This document shows, piece by piece, positions 32,807 through 43,784 of a stretch of DNA of 64,000 bases. This DNA is from Rhizophagus irregularis (Eukaryota > Glomeromycota > Glomeromycetes > Glomerales > Glomeraceae): assembly GCF_026210795.1 (NCBI RefSeq), contig NC_089431.1:744001-808000 (forward strand), written 5' to 3'. A program made the position numbers and the translations under genes. Numbering within the stretch: the stretch's first letter is position 1; every line of letters begins with the position of its first letter. The notes beneath the pieces are model-generated. The model was not told the origin of the DNA. It saw only the letters and a list, made by a program, of their open reading frames with translations, and did not search any database.

Positions 32807-32999
32807 AATCCGACTTCATAGATGCCAGCTCTTTTTCTGCCTCCTGTAACTGCAACTTCAGATCCTCAATTCTGCCTCGTAATTTCTTATTTGCATTAAC
32901 CCGCTCCCTATATTCCTTTTCTATGTCATGCATAAATTTCTCAAAAGTTCGTCTATTATAATCGATCAGATGCTGGGATAGTACTTTAAGCTCATTCAT
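32766..32999 (-). CDS. small coiled-coil protein
   Basis: A 77-residue frame MNELKVLSQHLIDYNRRTFE followed by heptads (RVNANKKLRGRIEDLKLQLQ) runs tail-to-tail into the ATPase gene, overlapping it by about 40 bp. It could be a short scaffold or capsid-associated protein. No family recognised. Confidence 0.45.
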   Translation of the reverse strand: MNELKVLSQHLIDYNRRTFEKFMHDIEKEYRERVNANKKLRGRIEDLKLQLQEAEKELASMKSDSTHSILMAYPNLA

Positions 33000-33041
33000 A
33001 ACCTGGCGATTATTCTCTTCTTCATGATCGTGCTTTAGTGT

Positions 33042-33356
33042 CTAGTTCGAAGAACCCCGCCAGGTGCTATCATCAGTTTGGGTTCCATTATCTGCAACGT
33101 ATATAGTTGATATTTCTTTGAATGGTAATAATGTTGGGCACTCTGGCCAACTTTGGGTTCGTCTCTGGCGCATTAATCTTTTCTGATATCTAATAGCTTC
33201 ATATTTTAAAAACGACTCTACAATTGGATTAATTTCACTGGCCTCTTTCTCAGATAATGGGTTACGCTTCTGTGATGTGAGACGAATCCATGCCTCATTT
33301 ATTATGGAAGCTGGTAACTTAGCTAGCAATTCAGAATATGCTTGGTTAAATGCCAT
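33042..33356 (-). CDS. hypothetical small basic protein
   Basis: Start chosen at Met 33356 (AFNQAYSELLAKLPASIINE); the codons upstream to 33395 are less likely. GCGCAAAAAAAATGG, a variant of the motif recurring ahead of other genes here, lies about 15-30 nt upstream. A helical N-terminus is followed by SFLKYEAIRYQKRLMRQRRT. No family recognised. Confidence 0.5.
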   Translation of the reverse strand: MAFNQAYSELLAKLPASIINEAWIRLTSQKRNPLSEKEASEINPIVESFLKYEAIRYQKRLMRQRRTQSWPECPTLLPFKEISTIYVADNGTQTDDSTWRGSSN

Positions 33357-33395
33357 TATATATTTATACATGGCGCAAAAAAAATGGAATTCCAT

Positions 33396-33756
33396 GAAAT
33401 TTCAAAAAAATAGACCACTAGGGTCAGTTTTATTATAATACAAATAATACATTTATGGCCTTTTTATAAATAAGAAGAGACACGCTAGATGGATCAAAAA
33501 TTTATGTCACACATGCCTAGGCCATAAGGTGTGAACAATATATTATTTTATTAAGGCAATATTCGAGATCTGGGTTAAGGACTAATCTAGAAAATTTGGC
33601 AGGTGATACATTTCATCTATAGCGCCTTCGACCAATTTTACTAGGCGATCATGTATGTAGATTATTTAGCATAAAAAATAAAGAATAAGTTATACATTGC
33701 ACCAGTTAAAAGCAATAGTCTATAATTAAGATATTTCTCAGAATCAGTCAAGTCAG
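33396..33756. other. intergenic, AT-rich
   Basis: No open frame or repeat was recognised. A GCATAAAAAATAAAGAATAA stretch near 33670 resembles the A-rich motif found near other gene ends. Confidence 0.5.
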
Positions 33757-34776
33757 TTAGACAATTGTGATTAGTGTTCCATCCTTCAATCTCAACGCAG
33801 TGCCTTTTGGCTGTTTTGCATACCGAGATGAGATAAATATTTCACCTGTATCACTTTTGCAATTCGATAACTGATAAGAAGTTAGTGGAATCATTTCTTG
33901 CTTGGCAGGTGAAATATAAGCTGGCTCAAAATTTGGAGCACTAGGCGTGATATAGTTGCATTGTATTTTATTTCTTGCTATGGCCAATCTATCAGATAAT
34001 TGGCGCCTCTTATGCTTTGAATAGCTTATATAATCATAAAGTTGATCTTGCGGAATATGATAAGGTCTATACAATCCAGCAATAGAATACCATATATCCA
34101 AGTTTACAGTGCAACGAATTCCTCTACTAGGCATATTAAGAAACTTCTTTTCCTTAAGAGTATTATCATTTCTAACCGCCTCCCAAACTCGTTTTGCAAA
34201 AGTTTCAGGTTGCTTCTTATAGTTCCTATAAGCTCTTTGGATAATCCGAGCACTTCCATCTGGGGTTTTAGCTTTGGAGCATTCATTATCCCAATGGTAT
34301 TTCATCAAGTCCTCGGATTTAATCTCATATCCATATCTGCACCATCCACTGAAATATGTTTTTTTTGGTTTTATATCGGTAATCTTTACCAATTTCCAGC
34401 AATCAAAACAAATAGCCATATTACTCTTATTGATTCTGGGCCGATGATAGTCAGAATCAACCATCTTGCCATTCCCAAATCCTGCAAACAAGCAATGTAG
34501 GTGATATATACTAAATCTCTGATTGGCTAATAATTCTTGTAATCGAATTCTGACACTTATGGCCCATGCAATTAGAGACTGACCTGGTTTCACAACTGAT
34601 AATGTATCATACTCCCACTCTATTCCGATTATTTTTTTGAGGTCAGTACTACAACAGTATTTTACAATATATGCGCTAACATATTTCATATCATATCCAG
34701 GACGATTATTAATAGGTTTAGGCACAATCTTATTAAACCACTCATCTAAAATAATATTAGAAGATAATCTGGACAT
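33757..34776 (-). CDS. unknown protein with IQ-like motif
   Basis: A 339-residue frame. The N-terminal half is hydrophobic-aromatic and Cys-rich (YIVKYCCSTDLKKIIGIEWE, ICFDCWKLVKITDIKPKKTY, FSGWCRYGYEIKSED). Residues about 181-200 (ARIIQRAYRNYKKQPETFAK) look like a calmodulin-binding IQ motif. This IIQRAYRNYKK-PETFAKRVWE segment recalls uncharacterised proteins of Rhizophagus-type fungi. The middle has conserved-looking Trp/Cys pairs that might bind zinc. It continues the minus-strand gene order of the element. Looks whole; function unknown. Confidence 0.6.
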   Translation of the reverse strand: MSRLSSNIILDEWFNKIVPKPINNRPGYDMKYVSAYIVKYCCSTDLKKIIGIEWEYDTLSVVKPGQSLIAWAISVRIRLQELLANQRFSIYHLHCLFAGFGNGKMVDSDYHRPRINKSNMAICFDCWKLVKITDIKPKKTYFSGWCRYGYEIKSEDLMKYHWDNECSKAKTPDGSARIIQRAYRNYKKQPETFAKRVWEAVRNDNTLKEKKFLNMPSRGIRCTVNLDIWYSIAGLYRPYHIPQDQLYDYISYSKHKRRQLSDRLAIARNKIQCNYITPSAPNFEPAYISPAKQEMIPLTSYQLSNCKSDTGEIFISSRYAKQPKGTALRLKDGTLITIV

Positions 34777-35292
34777 ATTTCTTGTTCGAACGAATTATAA
34801 CGATTTATAGCAATTTATTGATTTATAGCGTTTTTAGCAACTTTTTAGTATCTTATACTAATGGATAACATGTTTCAAATTTGCCGGTTAAGCAGTTTTA
34901 ATGATTTATAGCGGTTTTATCGATTTGTAGCCAATTTAGAGAGACTAAACTCAAATTCATCTTTCGGGCTAAGCTAATCTTATATTTACATGCGTCTTCG
35001 GCTAAATCAGTTTGTGGCATGATGTACTGTATATCGTATCACATGATATCTCTACCAGTTCCCTCAATAGTTCTAGGGTTTCGATAAATCACGAGATGGT
35101 TGGCCGTAATCAGATTTCAGATTTTTTCTTTAGCCGGATAGCCTGAAAAATGATTACGAATAAAATGCACATGTTCGAGATGATCGGCTAATTTAGTCAT
35201 ATGGATTCTTATTCGAAATCTTATTGGAAAGAAGTGTGACATTAATGTCACAGCTAAACCAATGAAATCTGGCAAAGTTTTGGAACAGAGTT
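34777..35292. other. intergenic with GATTTATAGC motifs
   Basis: CGATTTATAGC and close variants occur four or five times between 34800 and 34935, and an 18-bp palindrome lies at 35235. No convincing gene is present. Confidence 0.5.
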
Positions 35293-35374
35293 ATGGGTTA
35301 TGACAATTTATATGCTGAAATGAAAACCAGAAACTTTATGATTTTTGCTCTGAGAGCCGTGACATTAGTGTCAC
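35235..35374. repeat. paired palindromes TGTGACATTARTGTCACA
   Basis: TGTGACATTAATGTCACA (35235-35252) is a perfect palindrome. GTGACATTAGTGTCAC (35359-35374) is the same sequence with one change, about 124 bp away. They flank the start of the weak frame at 35293. They could bind a dimeric regulator. Confidence 0.6.
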
Positions 35375-35595
35375 ACTACTTTACAAATAAAAAATCAAAA
35401 ATGGCCGTAGCCAGTCCTAAAAGGACCCTTTATTATCAAGAGTTACACAAAATACATGTAATAGATGTCCCTAATCTCATATGCGAAATAATGATTGCCG
35501 GCAAAAATATCCATACCCGAATATTGTTTTGTAAGTATGATAATAGCGTGGCCGGAGACATGACATGCGAAAATAAAGTTGAAAAAATAATGTGA
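35293..35595 (+). CDS. weak hypothetical frame
   Basis: A 100-codon plus-strand frame begins GYDNLYAEMKTRNFMIFALR, overlaps the second palindrome and is AT-rich. No homology or domain was seen. It may be a chance frame, but it is the only candidate gene in a 1.2-kb gap. Confidence 0.25.
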   Translation: MGYDNLYAEMKTRNFMIFALRAVTLVSHYFTNKKSKMAVASPKRTLYYQELHKIHVIDVPNLICEIMIAGKNIHTRILFCKYDNSVAGDMTCENKVEKIM

Positions 35596-36056
35596 ATATA
35601 TATGCCAATCTTACGTCGCACAGCCCCTATTCCTTCGGCAATAATTTTACCGATATTGCACTGCGCATCTCAGTTGACCCAATCTCGCTTCAAGTTTCGA
35701 TATAGCAATATAGCATTAGCTGAAAGTAAGATTAGCCAAATTATTATTATATCACTTTACATATGTAAAAATACATCAAAGATTGACTCCAGAACTCTTT
35801 AACATATACGCAAATATTATGCTTTATTCTATTTGAAATTCATGCTTTTTGCTTCTTACATTTTAAAATTGAGAAAATATATAATTATATTATTGTTGGA
35901 TGATTAAATTATTTAACAGTGGACACTTTCAAGATGTTTTATGAGTTCATAAGTGTTGTTGAAAGCATTATTACAATGAGGACAATTGGCTTGAACTTGA
36001 GGTTTTGGAGGTACTGGCGGTGGCTGATCAATAAACCCATATATTAATGATAGAGT
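35596..36056. other. intergenic
   Basis: AT-rich, with only short frames and no recognised element. The 3' flank of the Uma2-like gene lies at its right side, where on the minus strand a coding-like stretch (near 35940-36020, with CPHCNNAFNNT-type residues) hints at a decayed zinc-finger tail. Confidence 0.4.
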
Positions 36057-36795
36057 TTATAGCATAGAAATAAAGAAATAAAGAAATAAGGAATAGCAAC
36101 GTACCGGATCAATAATTCTATCAATTAAAGACATATCCAACTCAAAACCTGGCAAAACATTTTCACTGCTAATATCTCCCCATCTAGGATTACTACGTCT
36201 CCTACCCCTCCTATATATGTAAATTCGCTTATGTTGGGGATCGATCAGCCAGCCAAGCTGGACCACTGTGCTTTGTGTTATGAGTTCTTCTTTAAATCTT
36301 TCATCCGCTTCCTTGAATTTTGAATTATCTGTATCCTCTCTGATATCAGCAACTTCAACAAGAAATGTAGGGGTGAAAGGAGCACCCTGGAAGGACCAAG
36401 CCTGTGCATCAGTCAGCCGTTGGACTATATGTTGGGGCATGAAAGCAACGTCTGGTGCCCTAATCGCTGTTTCATGATCAACGTTCAACGGTAAAATCAA
36501 ATCCACCCTGCGATGAAGTGACACCACCACCTTGTTGAGTTTGTATATTCCAGTTGGCCAACTGCCGAGTAATTTCTGCAGCCACTTGTTCTCTACGGCA
36601 CGGTGTTTGTGGCATGGGTACTAGTTTTCCGTTTTCGTCAAGCTCAAAAAGGTTAACAGGGTGTCCGTCGATTTCCAAAGTATAATTTTTCAGCCGGTTG
36701 TTGATATACTCGAACTCTTCCAGAGTGTAGGAGCGTTTGAGGTCTAAATTATTAAGGTCTATTTCTTGGTTACAAGCTTTGGGTGTTTTGGCCAT
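36057..36795 (-). pseudogene. Uma2-family PD-(D/E)XK nuclease-like gene
   Basis: Start at Met 36795 (AKTPKACNQEIDLNNLDLKR). The first part gives YTLEEFEYINNRLKNYTLEI and EQVAAEITRQLANWN; the second gives AIRAPDVAFMPQ, TPTFLVEVADIREDTDNSKF and VVQLGWLIDPQHKRIYIYRR. Together these are the sequence blocks of Uma2/DUF820 nucleases, including the catalytic D ... E-V core. The gene does not run in a single open frame, so it looks broken or misread. Uma2-like genes are common in bacteria and expanded in Rhizophagus-like fungi, where their role is unclear. Host gene or element cargo. Confidence 0.7.
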
Positions 36796-36828
36796 GTTTT
36801 GTAAGTGAAAATTTGGGAATAAAAACAA

Positions 36829-37378
36829 TTTTTTTTTAATTTCTCATGCGCCGTCGTTTTATTGATTGATTATCGATTGATAAGACCGATCAAATTGTTT
36901 GGCTGTCCTATCTGTCCATGCTCGAAAATAGAAAATACAGTAGATCAAGAATATCTTGCCTTTATTTTTTGGAGATTCTCCTACTTTTTAATATCTCTTG
37001 AACTCGAAAGAAGTAACAGGAGTTGAAATTTATCGAGAAAGTGGGGAGAAAAGGAATATAAAAATTTTTTTCTGTCGCACCCTAACGATTGGATCATTTC
37101 AGTTGAATTTCACGTGACTTAGCGTTAGCGAATGGGAGTCTTGACTTATGTCAAGAGGATTGTGTAGATGGACGATCCTGTCACAAGAAATTAGTGCAAC
37201 AGGAATTGATGGACGAGAATCACGTTTTACAGTACTGCATATAAAAAAAAGTATCGTCACATCGCTACTTTTTTACATAACAGGAAGATTCTTTCATGGT
37301 ACTTTATTAATGAATGACGAGTTAACAGAAAAAAATAAATACAAGTGCAGGACTAGCTCACTGTACACGATAAAGTTT
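36829..37378. other. intergenic
   Basis: An 88-codon plus-strand frame (37148-37414) overlaps the end of the next gene and has no support. GTTTTATTGATTGATTATCGATTGATAAG near 36860 is a small repeat-rich patch. Nothing else recognised. Confidence 0.4.
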
Positions 37379-37930
37379 CTATGCTACAATTGCAAACTTA
37401 AGTTTTTTGCTTGAAGTATTGCAGGTAAGACAATATTCCAACTTATCTTGGGAATACAACTTCGCTAATTCAGGATCATAAGGGAACTGATTCCCATTTT
37501 CGCAGTACCATGAGCCATGTAATCCATAATTCCCATGTTTTCCATCACAAATAGAGCATGGTGAGCTCCACGGCTGAGGTAATGCAAAATTATAATTATC
37601 AATTCCCCTAAAACTATTTCGGAATTTCAAGTATGGGAAGTGCTCTAAAACGGACTTGATAATTAACTCTTGATCAGGTTTGGCTTTGAAAGTGATAGGC
37701 ACTTCTTCCTCACATTGCTCGGGAAAAGATGATGCTTTGTTTTCTGGTATCGAATTTATAACTTCCGATTTATGTACTTCTGATAGTTGCCATGGCTCAT
37801 TTCCAGTTTCTTTTTTATATCTTTTGTACAATTTGGAACGAATCTTATCTGTCAAAATACTTGGTAACCCAGCTAATTTGGCATGCCAATTCAGATATTC
37901 AGAAGTTAATATTTTATCGGGCTTGGTCAT
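37379..37930 (-). CDS. unknown zinc-binding-type protein
   Basis: A 183-residue frame beginning TKPDKILTSEYLNWHAKLAG. The C-terminal third has Cys and His pairs (CSICDGKHGNYGLHGSWYC ... YCLTCNT) that fit a zinc ribbon. The pattern Cys-x2-Cys-x-x-x-His-x(6)-G is shared with the end of the next minus-strand protein (CPLCKLDHDDEDG) and with the primase (CPICDREHDSDHG), so all three carry one type of finger. GTGTAAAAAAATAAAT lies about 50 nt upstream. No catalytic domain seen. Confidence 0.6.
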   Translation of the reverse strand: MTKPDKILTSEYLNWHAKLAGLPSILTDKIRSKLYKRYKKETGNEPWQLSEVHKSEVINSIPENKASSFPEQCEEEVPITFKAKPDQELIIKSVLEHFPYLKFRNSFRGIDNYNFALPQPWSSPCSICDGKHGNYGLHGSWYCENGNQFPYDPELAKLYSQDKLEYCLTCNTSSKKLKFAIVA

Positions 37931-38029
37931 GTTACCTTTTTCTATAATTGCAAATCAATCTAATTAGGTATTAGCTGATATGTGTAAAAAAATAAATAAT
38001 AAAGCAAATGTAGTCTCAAAATGACCTGA

Positions 38030-39556
38030 CTATGCAACTATCTCAATTTCGCGCTGTTCACATTTAATAAAATAGGATCTGGTTTCATATCTACCTTCTA
38101 TACCATCCTCATCATCATGATCTAACTTACATAATGGACATGAAGTCTCGTCGGTAATTCCATAATAATCGAACTTTTCACTACTAAATTCTCTATATAA
38201 ATTAGGATATTGGTCCAATGCTTTGTTGCGAAAATAGGTGCGGTCATAAGTTGGACTATTGGGTTGAGAAATAGGTGGTATCACCTCTACCTTGGTATCA
38301 AATTTTTTCGGGGCAGATTCATTGGGAACTTGAGATTCAGTAGGCGCATCCGAAATGGTGATATGTGATAAGTCAGAATTTTTCTTATCACTTTGTGAAC
38401 TTGGTTCACAAAGTTGTGTCTCCATATGAATGCTATAATCAAAGGGTATATTGTCAATAATATACTGGATGTCTTCATACGTCATTTTTGAGATAGAATC
38501 AGCGGAGAAGGAATGAATTCGCTTTATTTTATCCATACCTATTGCATTAAAAAGTGTATAGAGCTTCTTGGCCTGCTCGATTCTTTTCCGTAAAAGTGCA
38601 TCAGAAGTACCAGTAGGAAGCTGAGCTTTAACTTCTATATTTAGAATTCTACTGACTGTATTAGACCCCGGATCGACTTGTTTTTCAGATGCGATCTCAC
38701 CTCGCCTCTGGATAAGAGCTTTCCCAAATTGACAGTAACAAAAGATAGCTTCTTGGGTCGCACGATCAGCAAGGATTACGGCATCACAAAGTTTTTCATA
38801 TAAAAGAGAAAAGGTTGGCGTTCTCATTTCTACTGCTAAGGGATCACAGCTTCGTATTGTTTTCTCTAGGCAAACATCCAAAGAATTCGAGCCTAGCTCA
38901 TCTATAATATTGGAACAATTGGTGCTTGAATCCGATTCTCTTTGGGAAGATACTGAAAGTATCGAATCATCCGAGGTTACTTCAGTGACCGCCCCCTCGG
39001 ACACTTCCTGAATGAATTTTTCCCTTTGTTTTTTCTGATTTTCCTTACGAAGTGCCCTTTTGTCGACTGATACCTGTTTACCTTTTTCAGGAGAGATGGA
39101 TTCCACTTTTGCAAGCTTCTCATCCCGCTTTCTCTGCCTTATCCCATCACTAACAATTTTCTTATTCACTTCATCCAGAAAAGAGTCCATCATCTTTTCC
39201 TCCGACGACTTGGAATTGACAGATACCACTTCATTCGCTATTACGGAGTCTGGTATGTCAGCAAGTTTTTTGGGAGAGGAATCCTTTCGTGGATGCCTAG
39301 AATCTTCTTCCAGCTTTGCAACTCTAGCCTTAAGCTCAGCATTCTCAGCATCACGCCTGACATTTTCAACATCACGTCTAGTATTCTCGACGGCAGTATC
39401 TATTCTAGCTTTTTCTAATTCCTCGATTCTATTCCTGAGCTCGGCCCTTAACTTTGTAATCTCATCCTTGGCCTCGTCATACTTGACCTTAAACTCAGCA
39501 TTCTCAGCCATAAGTCTGGCGTTTTCTTGCCTAAGTAAGTCCATCTCGGATGTCAT
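38030..39556 (-). CDS. long coiled-coil protein with C-terminal zinc finger
   Basis: Start chosen at Met 39556 (TSEMDLLRQENARLMAENAE). Residues 5-110 form a strong coiled coil with a repeated VENxRRDxEN segment. A basic region with KKQREKF follows, then a conserved-looking helical domain (VILADRATQEAIFCYCQFGK, then LLRKRIEQAKKLYTLFNAIG), and last a zinc-finger-like end (TSCPLCKLDHDDEDGIEGRY). The helical block recalls an uncharacterised family of Rhizophagus-type fungi. It carries a GTGAAC...GTTCAC palindrome inside the coding sequence and another at its 5' flank. Looks whole. A DNA-bound or scaffold role is a guess. Confidence 0.65.
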   Translation of the reverse strand: MTSEMDLLRQENARLMAENAEFKVKYDEAKDEITKLRAELRNRIEELEKARIDTAVENTRRDVENVRRDAENAELKARVAKLEEDSRHPRKDSSPKKLADIPDSVIANEVVSVNSKSSEEKMMDSFLDEVNKKIVSDGIRQRKRDEKLAKVESISPEKGKQVSVDKRALRKENQKKQREKFIQEVSEGAVTEVTSDDSILSVSSQRESDSSTNCSNIIDELGSNSLDVCLEKTIRSCDPLAVEMRTPTFSLLYEKLCDAVILADRATQEAIFCYCQFGKALIQRRGEIASEKQVDPGSNTVSRILNIEVKAQLPTGTSDALLRKRIEQAKKLYTLFNAIGMDKIKRIHSFSADSISKMTYEDIQYIIDNIPFDYSIHMETQLCEPSSQSDKKNSDLSHITISDAPTESQVPNESAPKKFDTKVEVIPPISQPNSPTYDRTYFRNKALDQYPNLYREFSSEKFDYYGITDETSCPLCKLDHDDEDGIEGRYETRSYFIKCEQREIEIVA

Positions 39557-39622
39557 TTTCGAAAATAATTTTATACACTGTATATTTACATTCAAAATAA
39601 AAAATTCACGTGATTCCACTTT

Positions 39623-39637
39623 GTGAACTTAGTTCAC
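39623..39637. promoter_or_regulatory. palindrome GTGAACTTAGTTCAC
   Basis: A 15-bp inverted repeat (GTGAAC-3-GTTCAC), immediately after TCACGTGATTCC. Related sites lie at 38395, 43573 and 44065. Possibly an operator for a dimeric regulator; inferred from form and recurrence. Confidence 0.4.
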
Positions 39638-39660
39638 GAAGAAAAATTTCCAAAAAAAAA

Positions 39661-39712
39661 AATTTTTATTAATACATGCACAAATCGGGAGCTAGCCCGT
39701 GATACATGCTAT
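39661..39712. repeat. CCCGTGATACATG block, copy 1
   Basis: TTTTTATTAATACATGCACA ... CGGGAGCTAGCCCGTGATAC; matches 43718-43784 and 44099-44166 with substitutions. GGGAGCTAGCCC could form a short hairpin. Confidence 0.6.
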
Positions 39713-40567
39713 AATTTCGTTTTACAAAGTGAAATGTTTCTACACTGAGCTACACCAGTTTTTCTACAACCTATACTAATACATTATCCCAACATTAGCT
39801 CCATGATCCGGTTTCATTTGTCCTAATAACCGATATTCTGGATAAAACAAAACAGTCGTCAGTTATATGAGATATGAAATGTCGCAAAATGTGAATAACA
39901 TTAGCCTTAATAAAGTTAACGGAAGTTAACGAAAACTTACGTTGTTTGCATTCCGTGATGTTAGTAAGGTCTTCGGGAATCTGTACGAAAAAATCGTCAT
40001 AGTTTGCAAGTCCAGAAGTTGCTTCATTGCTAAATGCACAGCCACAATCAAAATATTCATACCTTATTTGAGTAATTCACGTCCGGAACTGGAACTTCAA
40101 TAATTCTTCGTCAACGCTTCTTTCAAACTACGGTTTCTGTTCAGGCATATTATTATAAGTCAGTGTACTGCGCTTTATTTTTCTGTTGCATCTGTTACAC
40201 ACACAAAGCCACATTAGTCAGATCGACGAAAATTTTATATAAATATCCGCCCTGATGAAATAATTTTTCGTTTTACAATTCACACGAGAATGTCGATCGA
40301 ACGGCGAGAGCCCGAGGTCAAATAAGAGTAATTTGTTGTCGTATCTCACTGCCGATTACGTAATAAAATGTCAAATGGTTTGATTAAACATGATCTGGTG
40401 AATAGTCACCATGTAAAAAGGTGCTTTTATTGATGATGTGATTGTGAATTACTATGAACGTGCTGTGACTCAAAATTACAAACGCTTTTTTATGTATATA
40501 ATGTGCCTCAAACCTCCAAAAATGTCTCCTAACTATTTCTCATTTACTTTCGTAAAACAGATACATT

Positions 40568-43224
40568 ATGGTTGGTTGTTTCATCTTAGGAAGTGGTATT
40601 GTTTTCAACTTTGAAATCGGTCGATACAGAGACTTTACACAATTAAAGAAGGCCATTTGGGAGGAGGATAAAGAATACTTTGAAAGAGATGGAATCACAA
40701 ACGAAAAAAGATTTAAATTATGGAAGGTTCAGATCTCCACCAAAAATAACAACAAGTATGATAAACTTCTGGAGAATCATCATGAAGATCTTGACGTTAA
40801 AGAAGATTTCGGTGGTGAGCGGTTAGACGAAACCTGGCGTATTGATTCAATATTTAAATGCCCTCCTCCAGAAGAACACATTCATATTATGGTGCAACCC
40901 CCACCGCCCGCCACCACTGGTAAGTGTCTCCCAATGGTTTACCTCTCGAACAAGAAATTCGCGTTATCTCACATTTTTTTTTTATTCGATTAGGGAAAAG
41001 AAAAGCGGACGATTTGGACTTGGACGAGACAAATATATCAAAAAAAGAGAAACTAATAGGTAATATTTATCTTTACATTGCGTGGAGAATATAAACATCT
41101 TCGTATTCTTGCCTCATGAAAGCAATATGTGATACTAACATTTTTCCTGTTATTCTCATACGATCTAAAGATCTTAGTTCTCCTGAATCAATAGTAAGAT
41201 TTTTTACGGAGGACGATGAGAATAAAAAATGGATCAAGACTGATTTTGCAAAGCCACTCAAACTGTGCAATAATAAATTTAATTTCGAAAGAGAAGGTCG
41301 AGATGATGCACTATATCAAGTATATGATTATATCTATGACCGGCATTGCAAAATTAGTAATGCAAAAAGTCCTGGCGCTAAGGAGTTACATCCTCTTTTT
41401 GCACTTCAATCTGCACCAGGAGGGGGAAAATCATTCTTTTTTGACGAGTTAGCTAGTTTGAAAGATGAAGATATCAGTCGTTATTTAGAAAAAAAACATT
41501 CTGAGCGCATTAATAATGAAAATCTTAAAGAAGTTATAAGTATTATTCGTAATTCAATCAGCATTTGTATTACATACAATGGAGGTTCACCATATAATGG
41601 TGGAGACATTCGAAAAGGATTAATAATGCGAATTTTATGGAGTTATTTTTTTGATGAGAATAAGTTAACTTGGAGTGTTTTTTGCAAAAAATTTGGAAAA
41701 TGTTTTGTTTCGTTAGATACTTATACAGCAATTGATAGTATCATTCATCATTCAGGGAAATCAGTACTTTTATGTATTGATGAGACTATGAGAGTATTAC
41801 CAAAAGGCCATGGTGATCTCGAAAATATTAAGACACTATTGAATGAACTCTACAGACCCTATCGGGATTTTTCAAGATTGGCTAACAAATTCTATTTCGT
41901 TATATCTACTCTTGATACACTTAATGTGTGGAGTACCCAAACAGACTCACAAAGACCAATTTGTTGGATACCATTAAGAAGGCTCGTTCTTTCAGAATCA
42001 GCAAATTTATTTCGTACATTAGTAAGAAATTTGGATGAACATAGATTGTTTGTTATTAAAAAATGCATCTCCGATTGTAATGGACACCCAAGGACCTTGG
42101 AGAAATTTTATCAAGTTATAAATGTCGAAAATGGTGATGATACAACCTTAAATACCGATAATTACAGTTCTCTTATGGAGCGTTTGGCAAGAAATCTTAA
42201 GCAATTGCTTGGTAGAATTTCTCTTCCTATAGTTAAAATTGCGCTATTTGGAAAAGAAAAATCCTTAACTGATGAAATAGAAACAAAAGCAGGCAAATCG
42301 AATTTGAGAGATCTTATTTCTTCCGGAATATATATTAATTCACTTACCGATGAAGGAGAAATATTCAGTGTTATCCCAACCTTATCTCCAGTTTCCCTCC
42401 AATATTTCTGCATATACAACAAAGACAGTGAAAGTGAGGAAATAACGGCTATTGCTAAAATATTACGACGCTTATTAACTACCGAATCTTCTTTTGATGA
42501 AGAAGTAATGGATGGCAAACCTTTCGAAAAATTTCATACCAATTGGGAGTTACTTTATCGTGCACTTCAAGAGAATGGAAAGAATGTAAGTCTTCGTAAT
42601 ATTTATGATCTACCTGACGAGAACTGGAAAAAAATCGAAATACAACTGCAACGGAAAGAGATTGCCTATTGTCATAATAAAATAGAGTTTCCTCCAGATG
42701 GTAACATATATGACACAAATCAAAACACTTTTGAGAATCTTGTTGATTATATATTTGTTCCCAAAAAATCGAATAACAGTGGCTTTGACATGGTCATTTT
42801 TGAAAAAAAATCAGATGGGTCTGGATATATTGCGATTAATCTTGAGTGTAGGTTTTCTTATCCAAACAAGAAAACAACATTAGAAAGTAAAGAAATATCG
42901 GAAAAATATGAACATATGAAAAGCAAATATCTTATGCATGTTAAATATTTAAGTGGGACTAGAAATAATGTACGTTGGGAATATGGGAGATTTTATGACA
43001 AGTCTGCTGTAGGAAAACTTAAAATGAGCGAAAATGATATTTACTTAGTTTTTGTAATTTGGAGAAATATAGGAAATCTTGGTAATGATATATTAGATAA
43101 TGAAAACATAATTATTGTTAATAGAGATAATTTAAAAAAAATCTACACTCCATCACTTGTAACGCGACCACAGTTCTATAGTGACGAACTCCAAAAAATC
43201 AAAGATATTAGATATGAAAATTGA
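40568..43224 (+). CDS. Crinkler (CRN) protein with P-loop NTPase and nuclease domains (3 exons)
   Basis: Exons 40568-40919, 40994-41059 and 41123-43224 join in phase to 839 residues; donors are GTAAGT and a weaker GTAATA. The N-terminal 115 residues are the ubiquitin-like CRN header, ending PPPEEHIHIMVQPPP. A basic stretch follows (GKRKADDLDLDE), a likely nuclear signal. Then a P-loop NTPase: Walker A SAPGGGKS near 236 and Walker B VLLCIDE near 355. The C-terminus has a REase-like core (FDMVIFEKK ... YIAINLECRFSYP near 712). This is the CRN architecture of oomycetes and mycorrhizal fungi, where the nuclease-NTPase acts in nuclei of host or rival cells. All motifs are present and it looks whole. 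Confidence 0.85.
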
Positions 43225-43717
43225 AACCTGTAATACACAGACTAAAATAAAATGATAAAATTAAAGACGAAACTTTTATTACTTATTGCTAATGTTAACT
43301 ATCAGATTTCCTAAATAAAATTATCCATTTATTACCCATAATTGCAAATTTTTGTCTGTCTATATCTCACCAACACAGACCAAGTTCTATAAGAAAATTT
43401 TTTTCGGAAATCTATAGCATAAATTCCGGGGATTATCGATAAGTGTATGCCAATGATTTCGATAAAAATAACAGTGCTCCTCTTCCCTACCATTCCACTC
43501 CGCCCTATGATCAAAGATTTATTTCTCAGCGCATTATAGCTTTTCCAATATATATCACATCATAGATGCAAACGTGAAGAATCTTCACGATCAAAAATCA
43601 CGTGAGGATTCAGGTCAGAATTCAGAACTAATAAACGTATCCACTTGAACACTTATCTTCATGTAATATCAAGTCAAGACGCCATGAGATATTTCCTCAT
43701 CAGTGATTGTTGTACTA

Positions 43718-43784
43718 AAAATTTTTTATTGATACACGCAAGGAATAAATTCAAAAGTTCGGATCTCTACCCGTGATACATGAA
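43718..43784. repeat. CCCGTGATACATG block, copy 2
   Basis: AAAAATTTTTTATTGATACA ... AATAAATTCAAAAGTTCGG ... CCCGTGATACATGA; most like the copy at 44099. Confidence 0.6.

Larger units (their letters stand above)
39557..40567. other. 1-kb non-coding region upstream of a Crinkler gene
   Basis: Holds a GTGAACTTAGTTCAC palindrome (39623-39637), a repeat block with CCCGTGATACATG (39661-39712) that recurs at 43718 and 44099, and paired TTAACGGAAGTTAACG near 39920. No open frame of note. Confidence 0.5.

Noticed and set aside
43573-43589. Heat-shock element
   Set aside because: The spacing of GAA and TTC units does not match the standard nGAAnnTTCn array; it is better treated with the GTGAAC palindromes.
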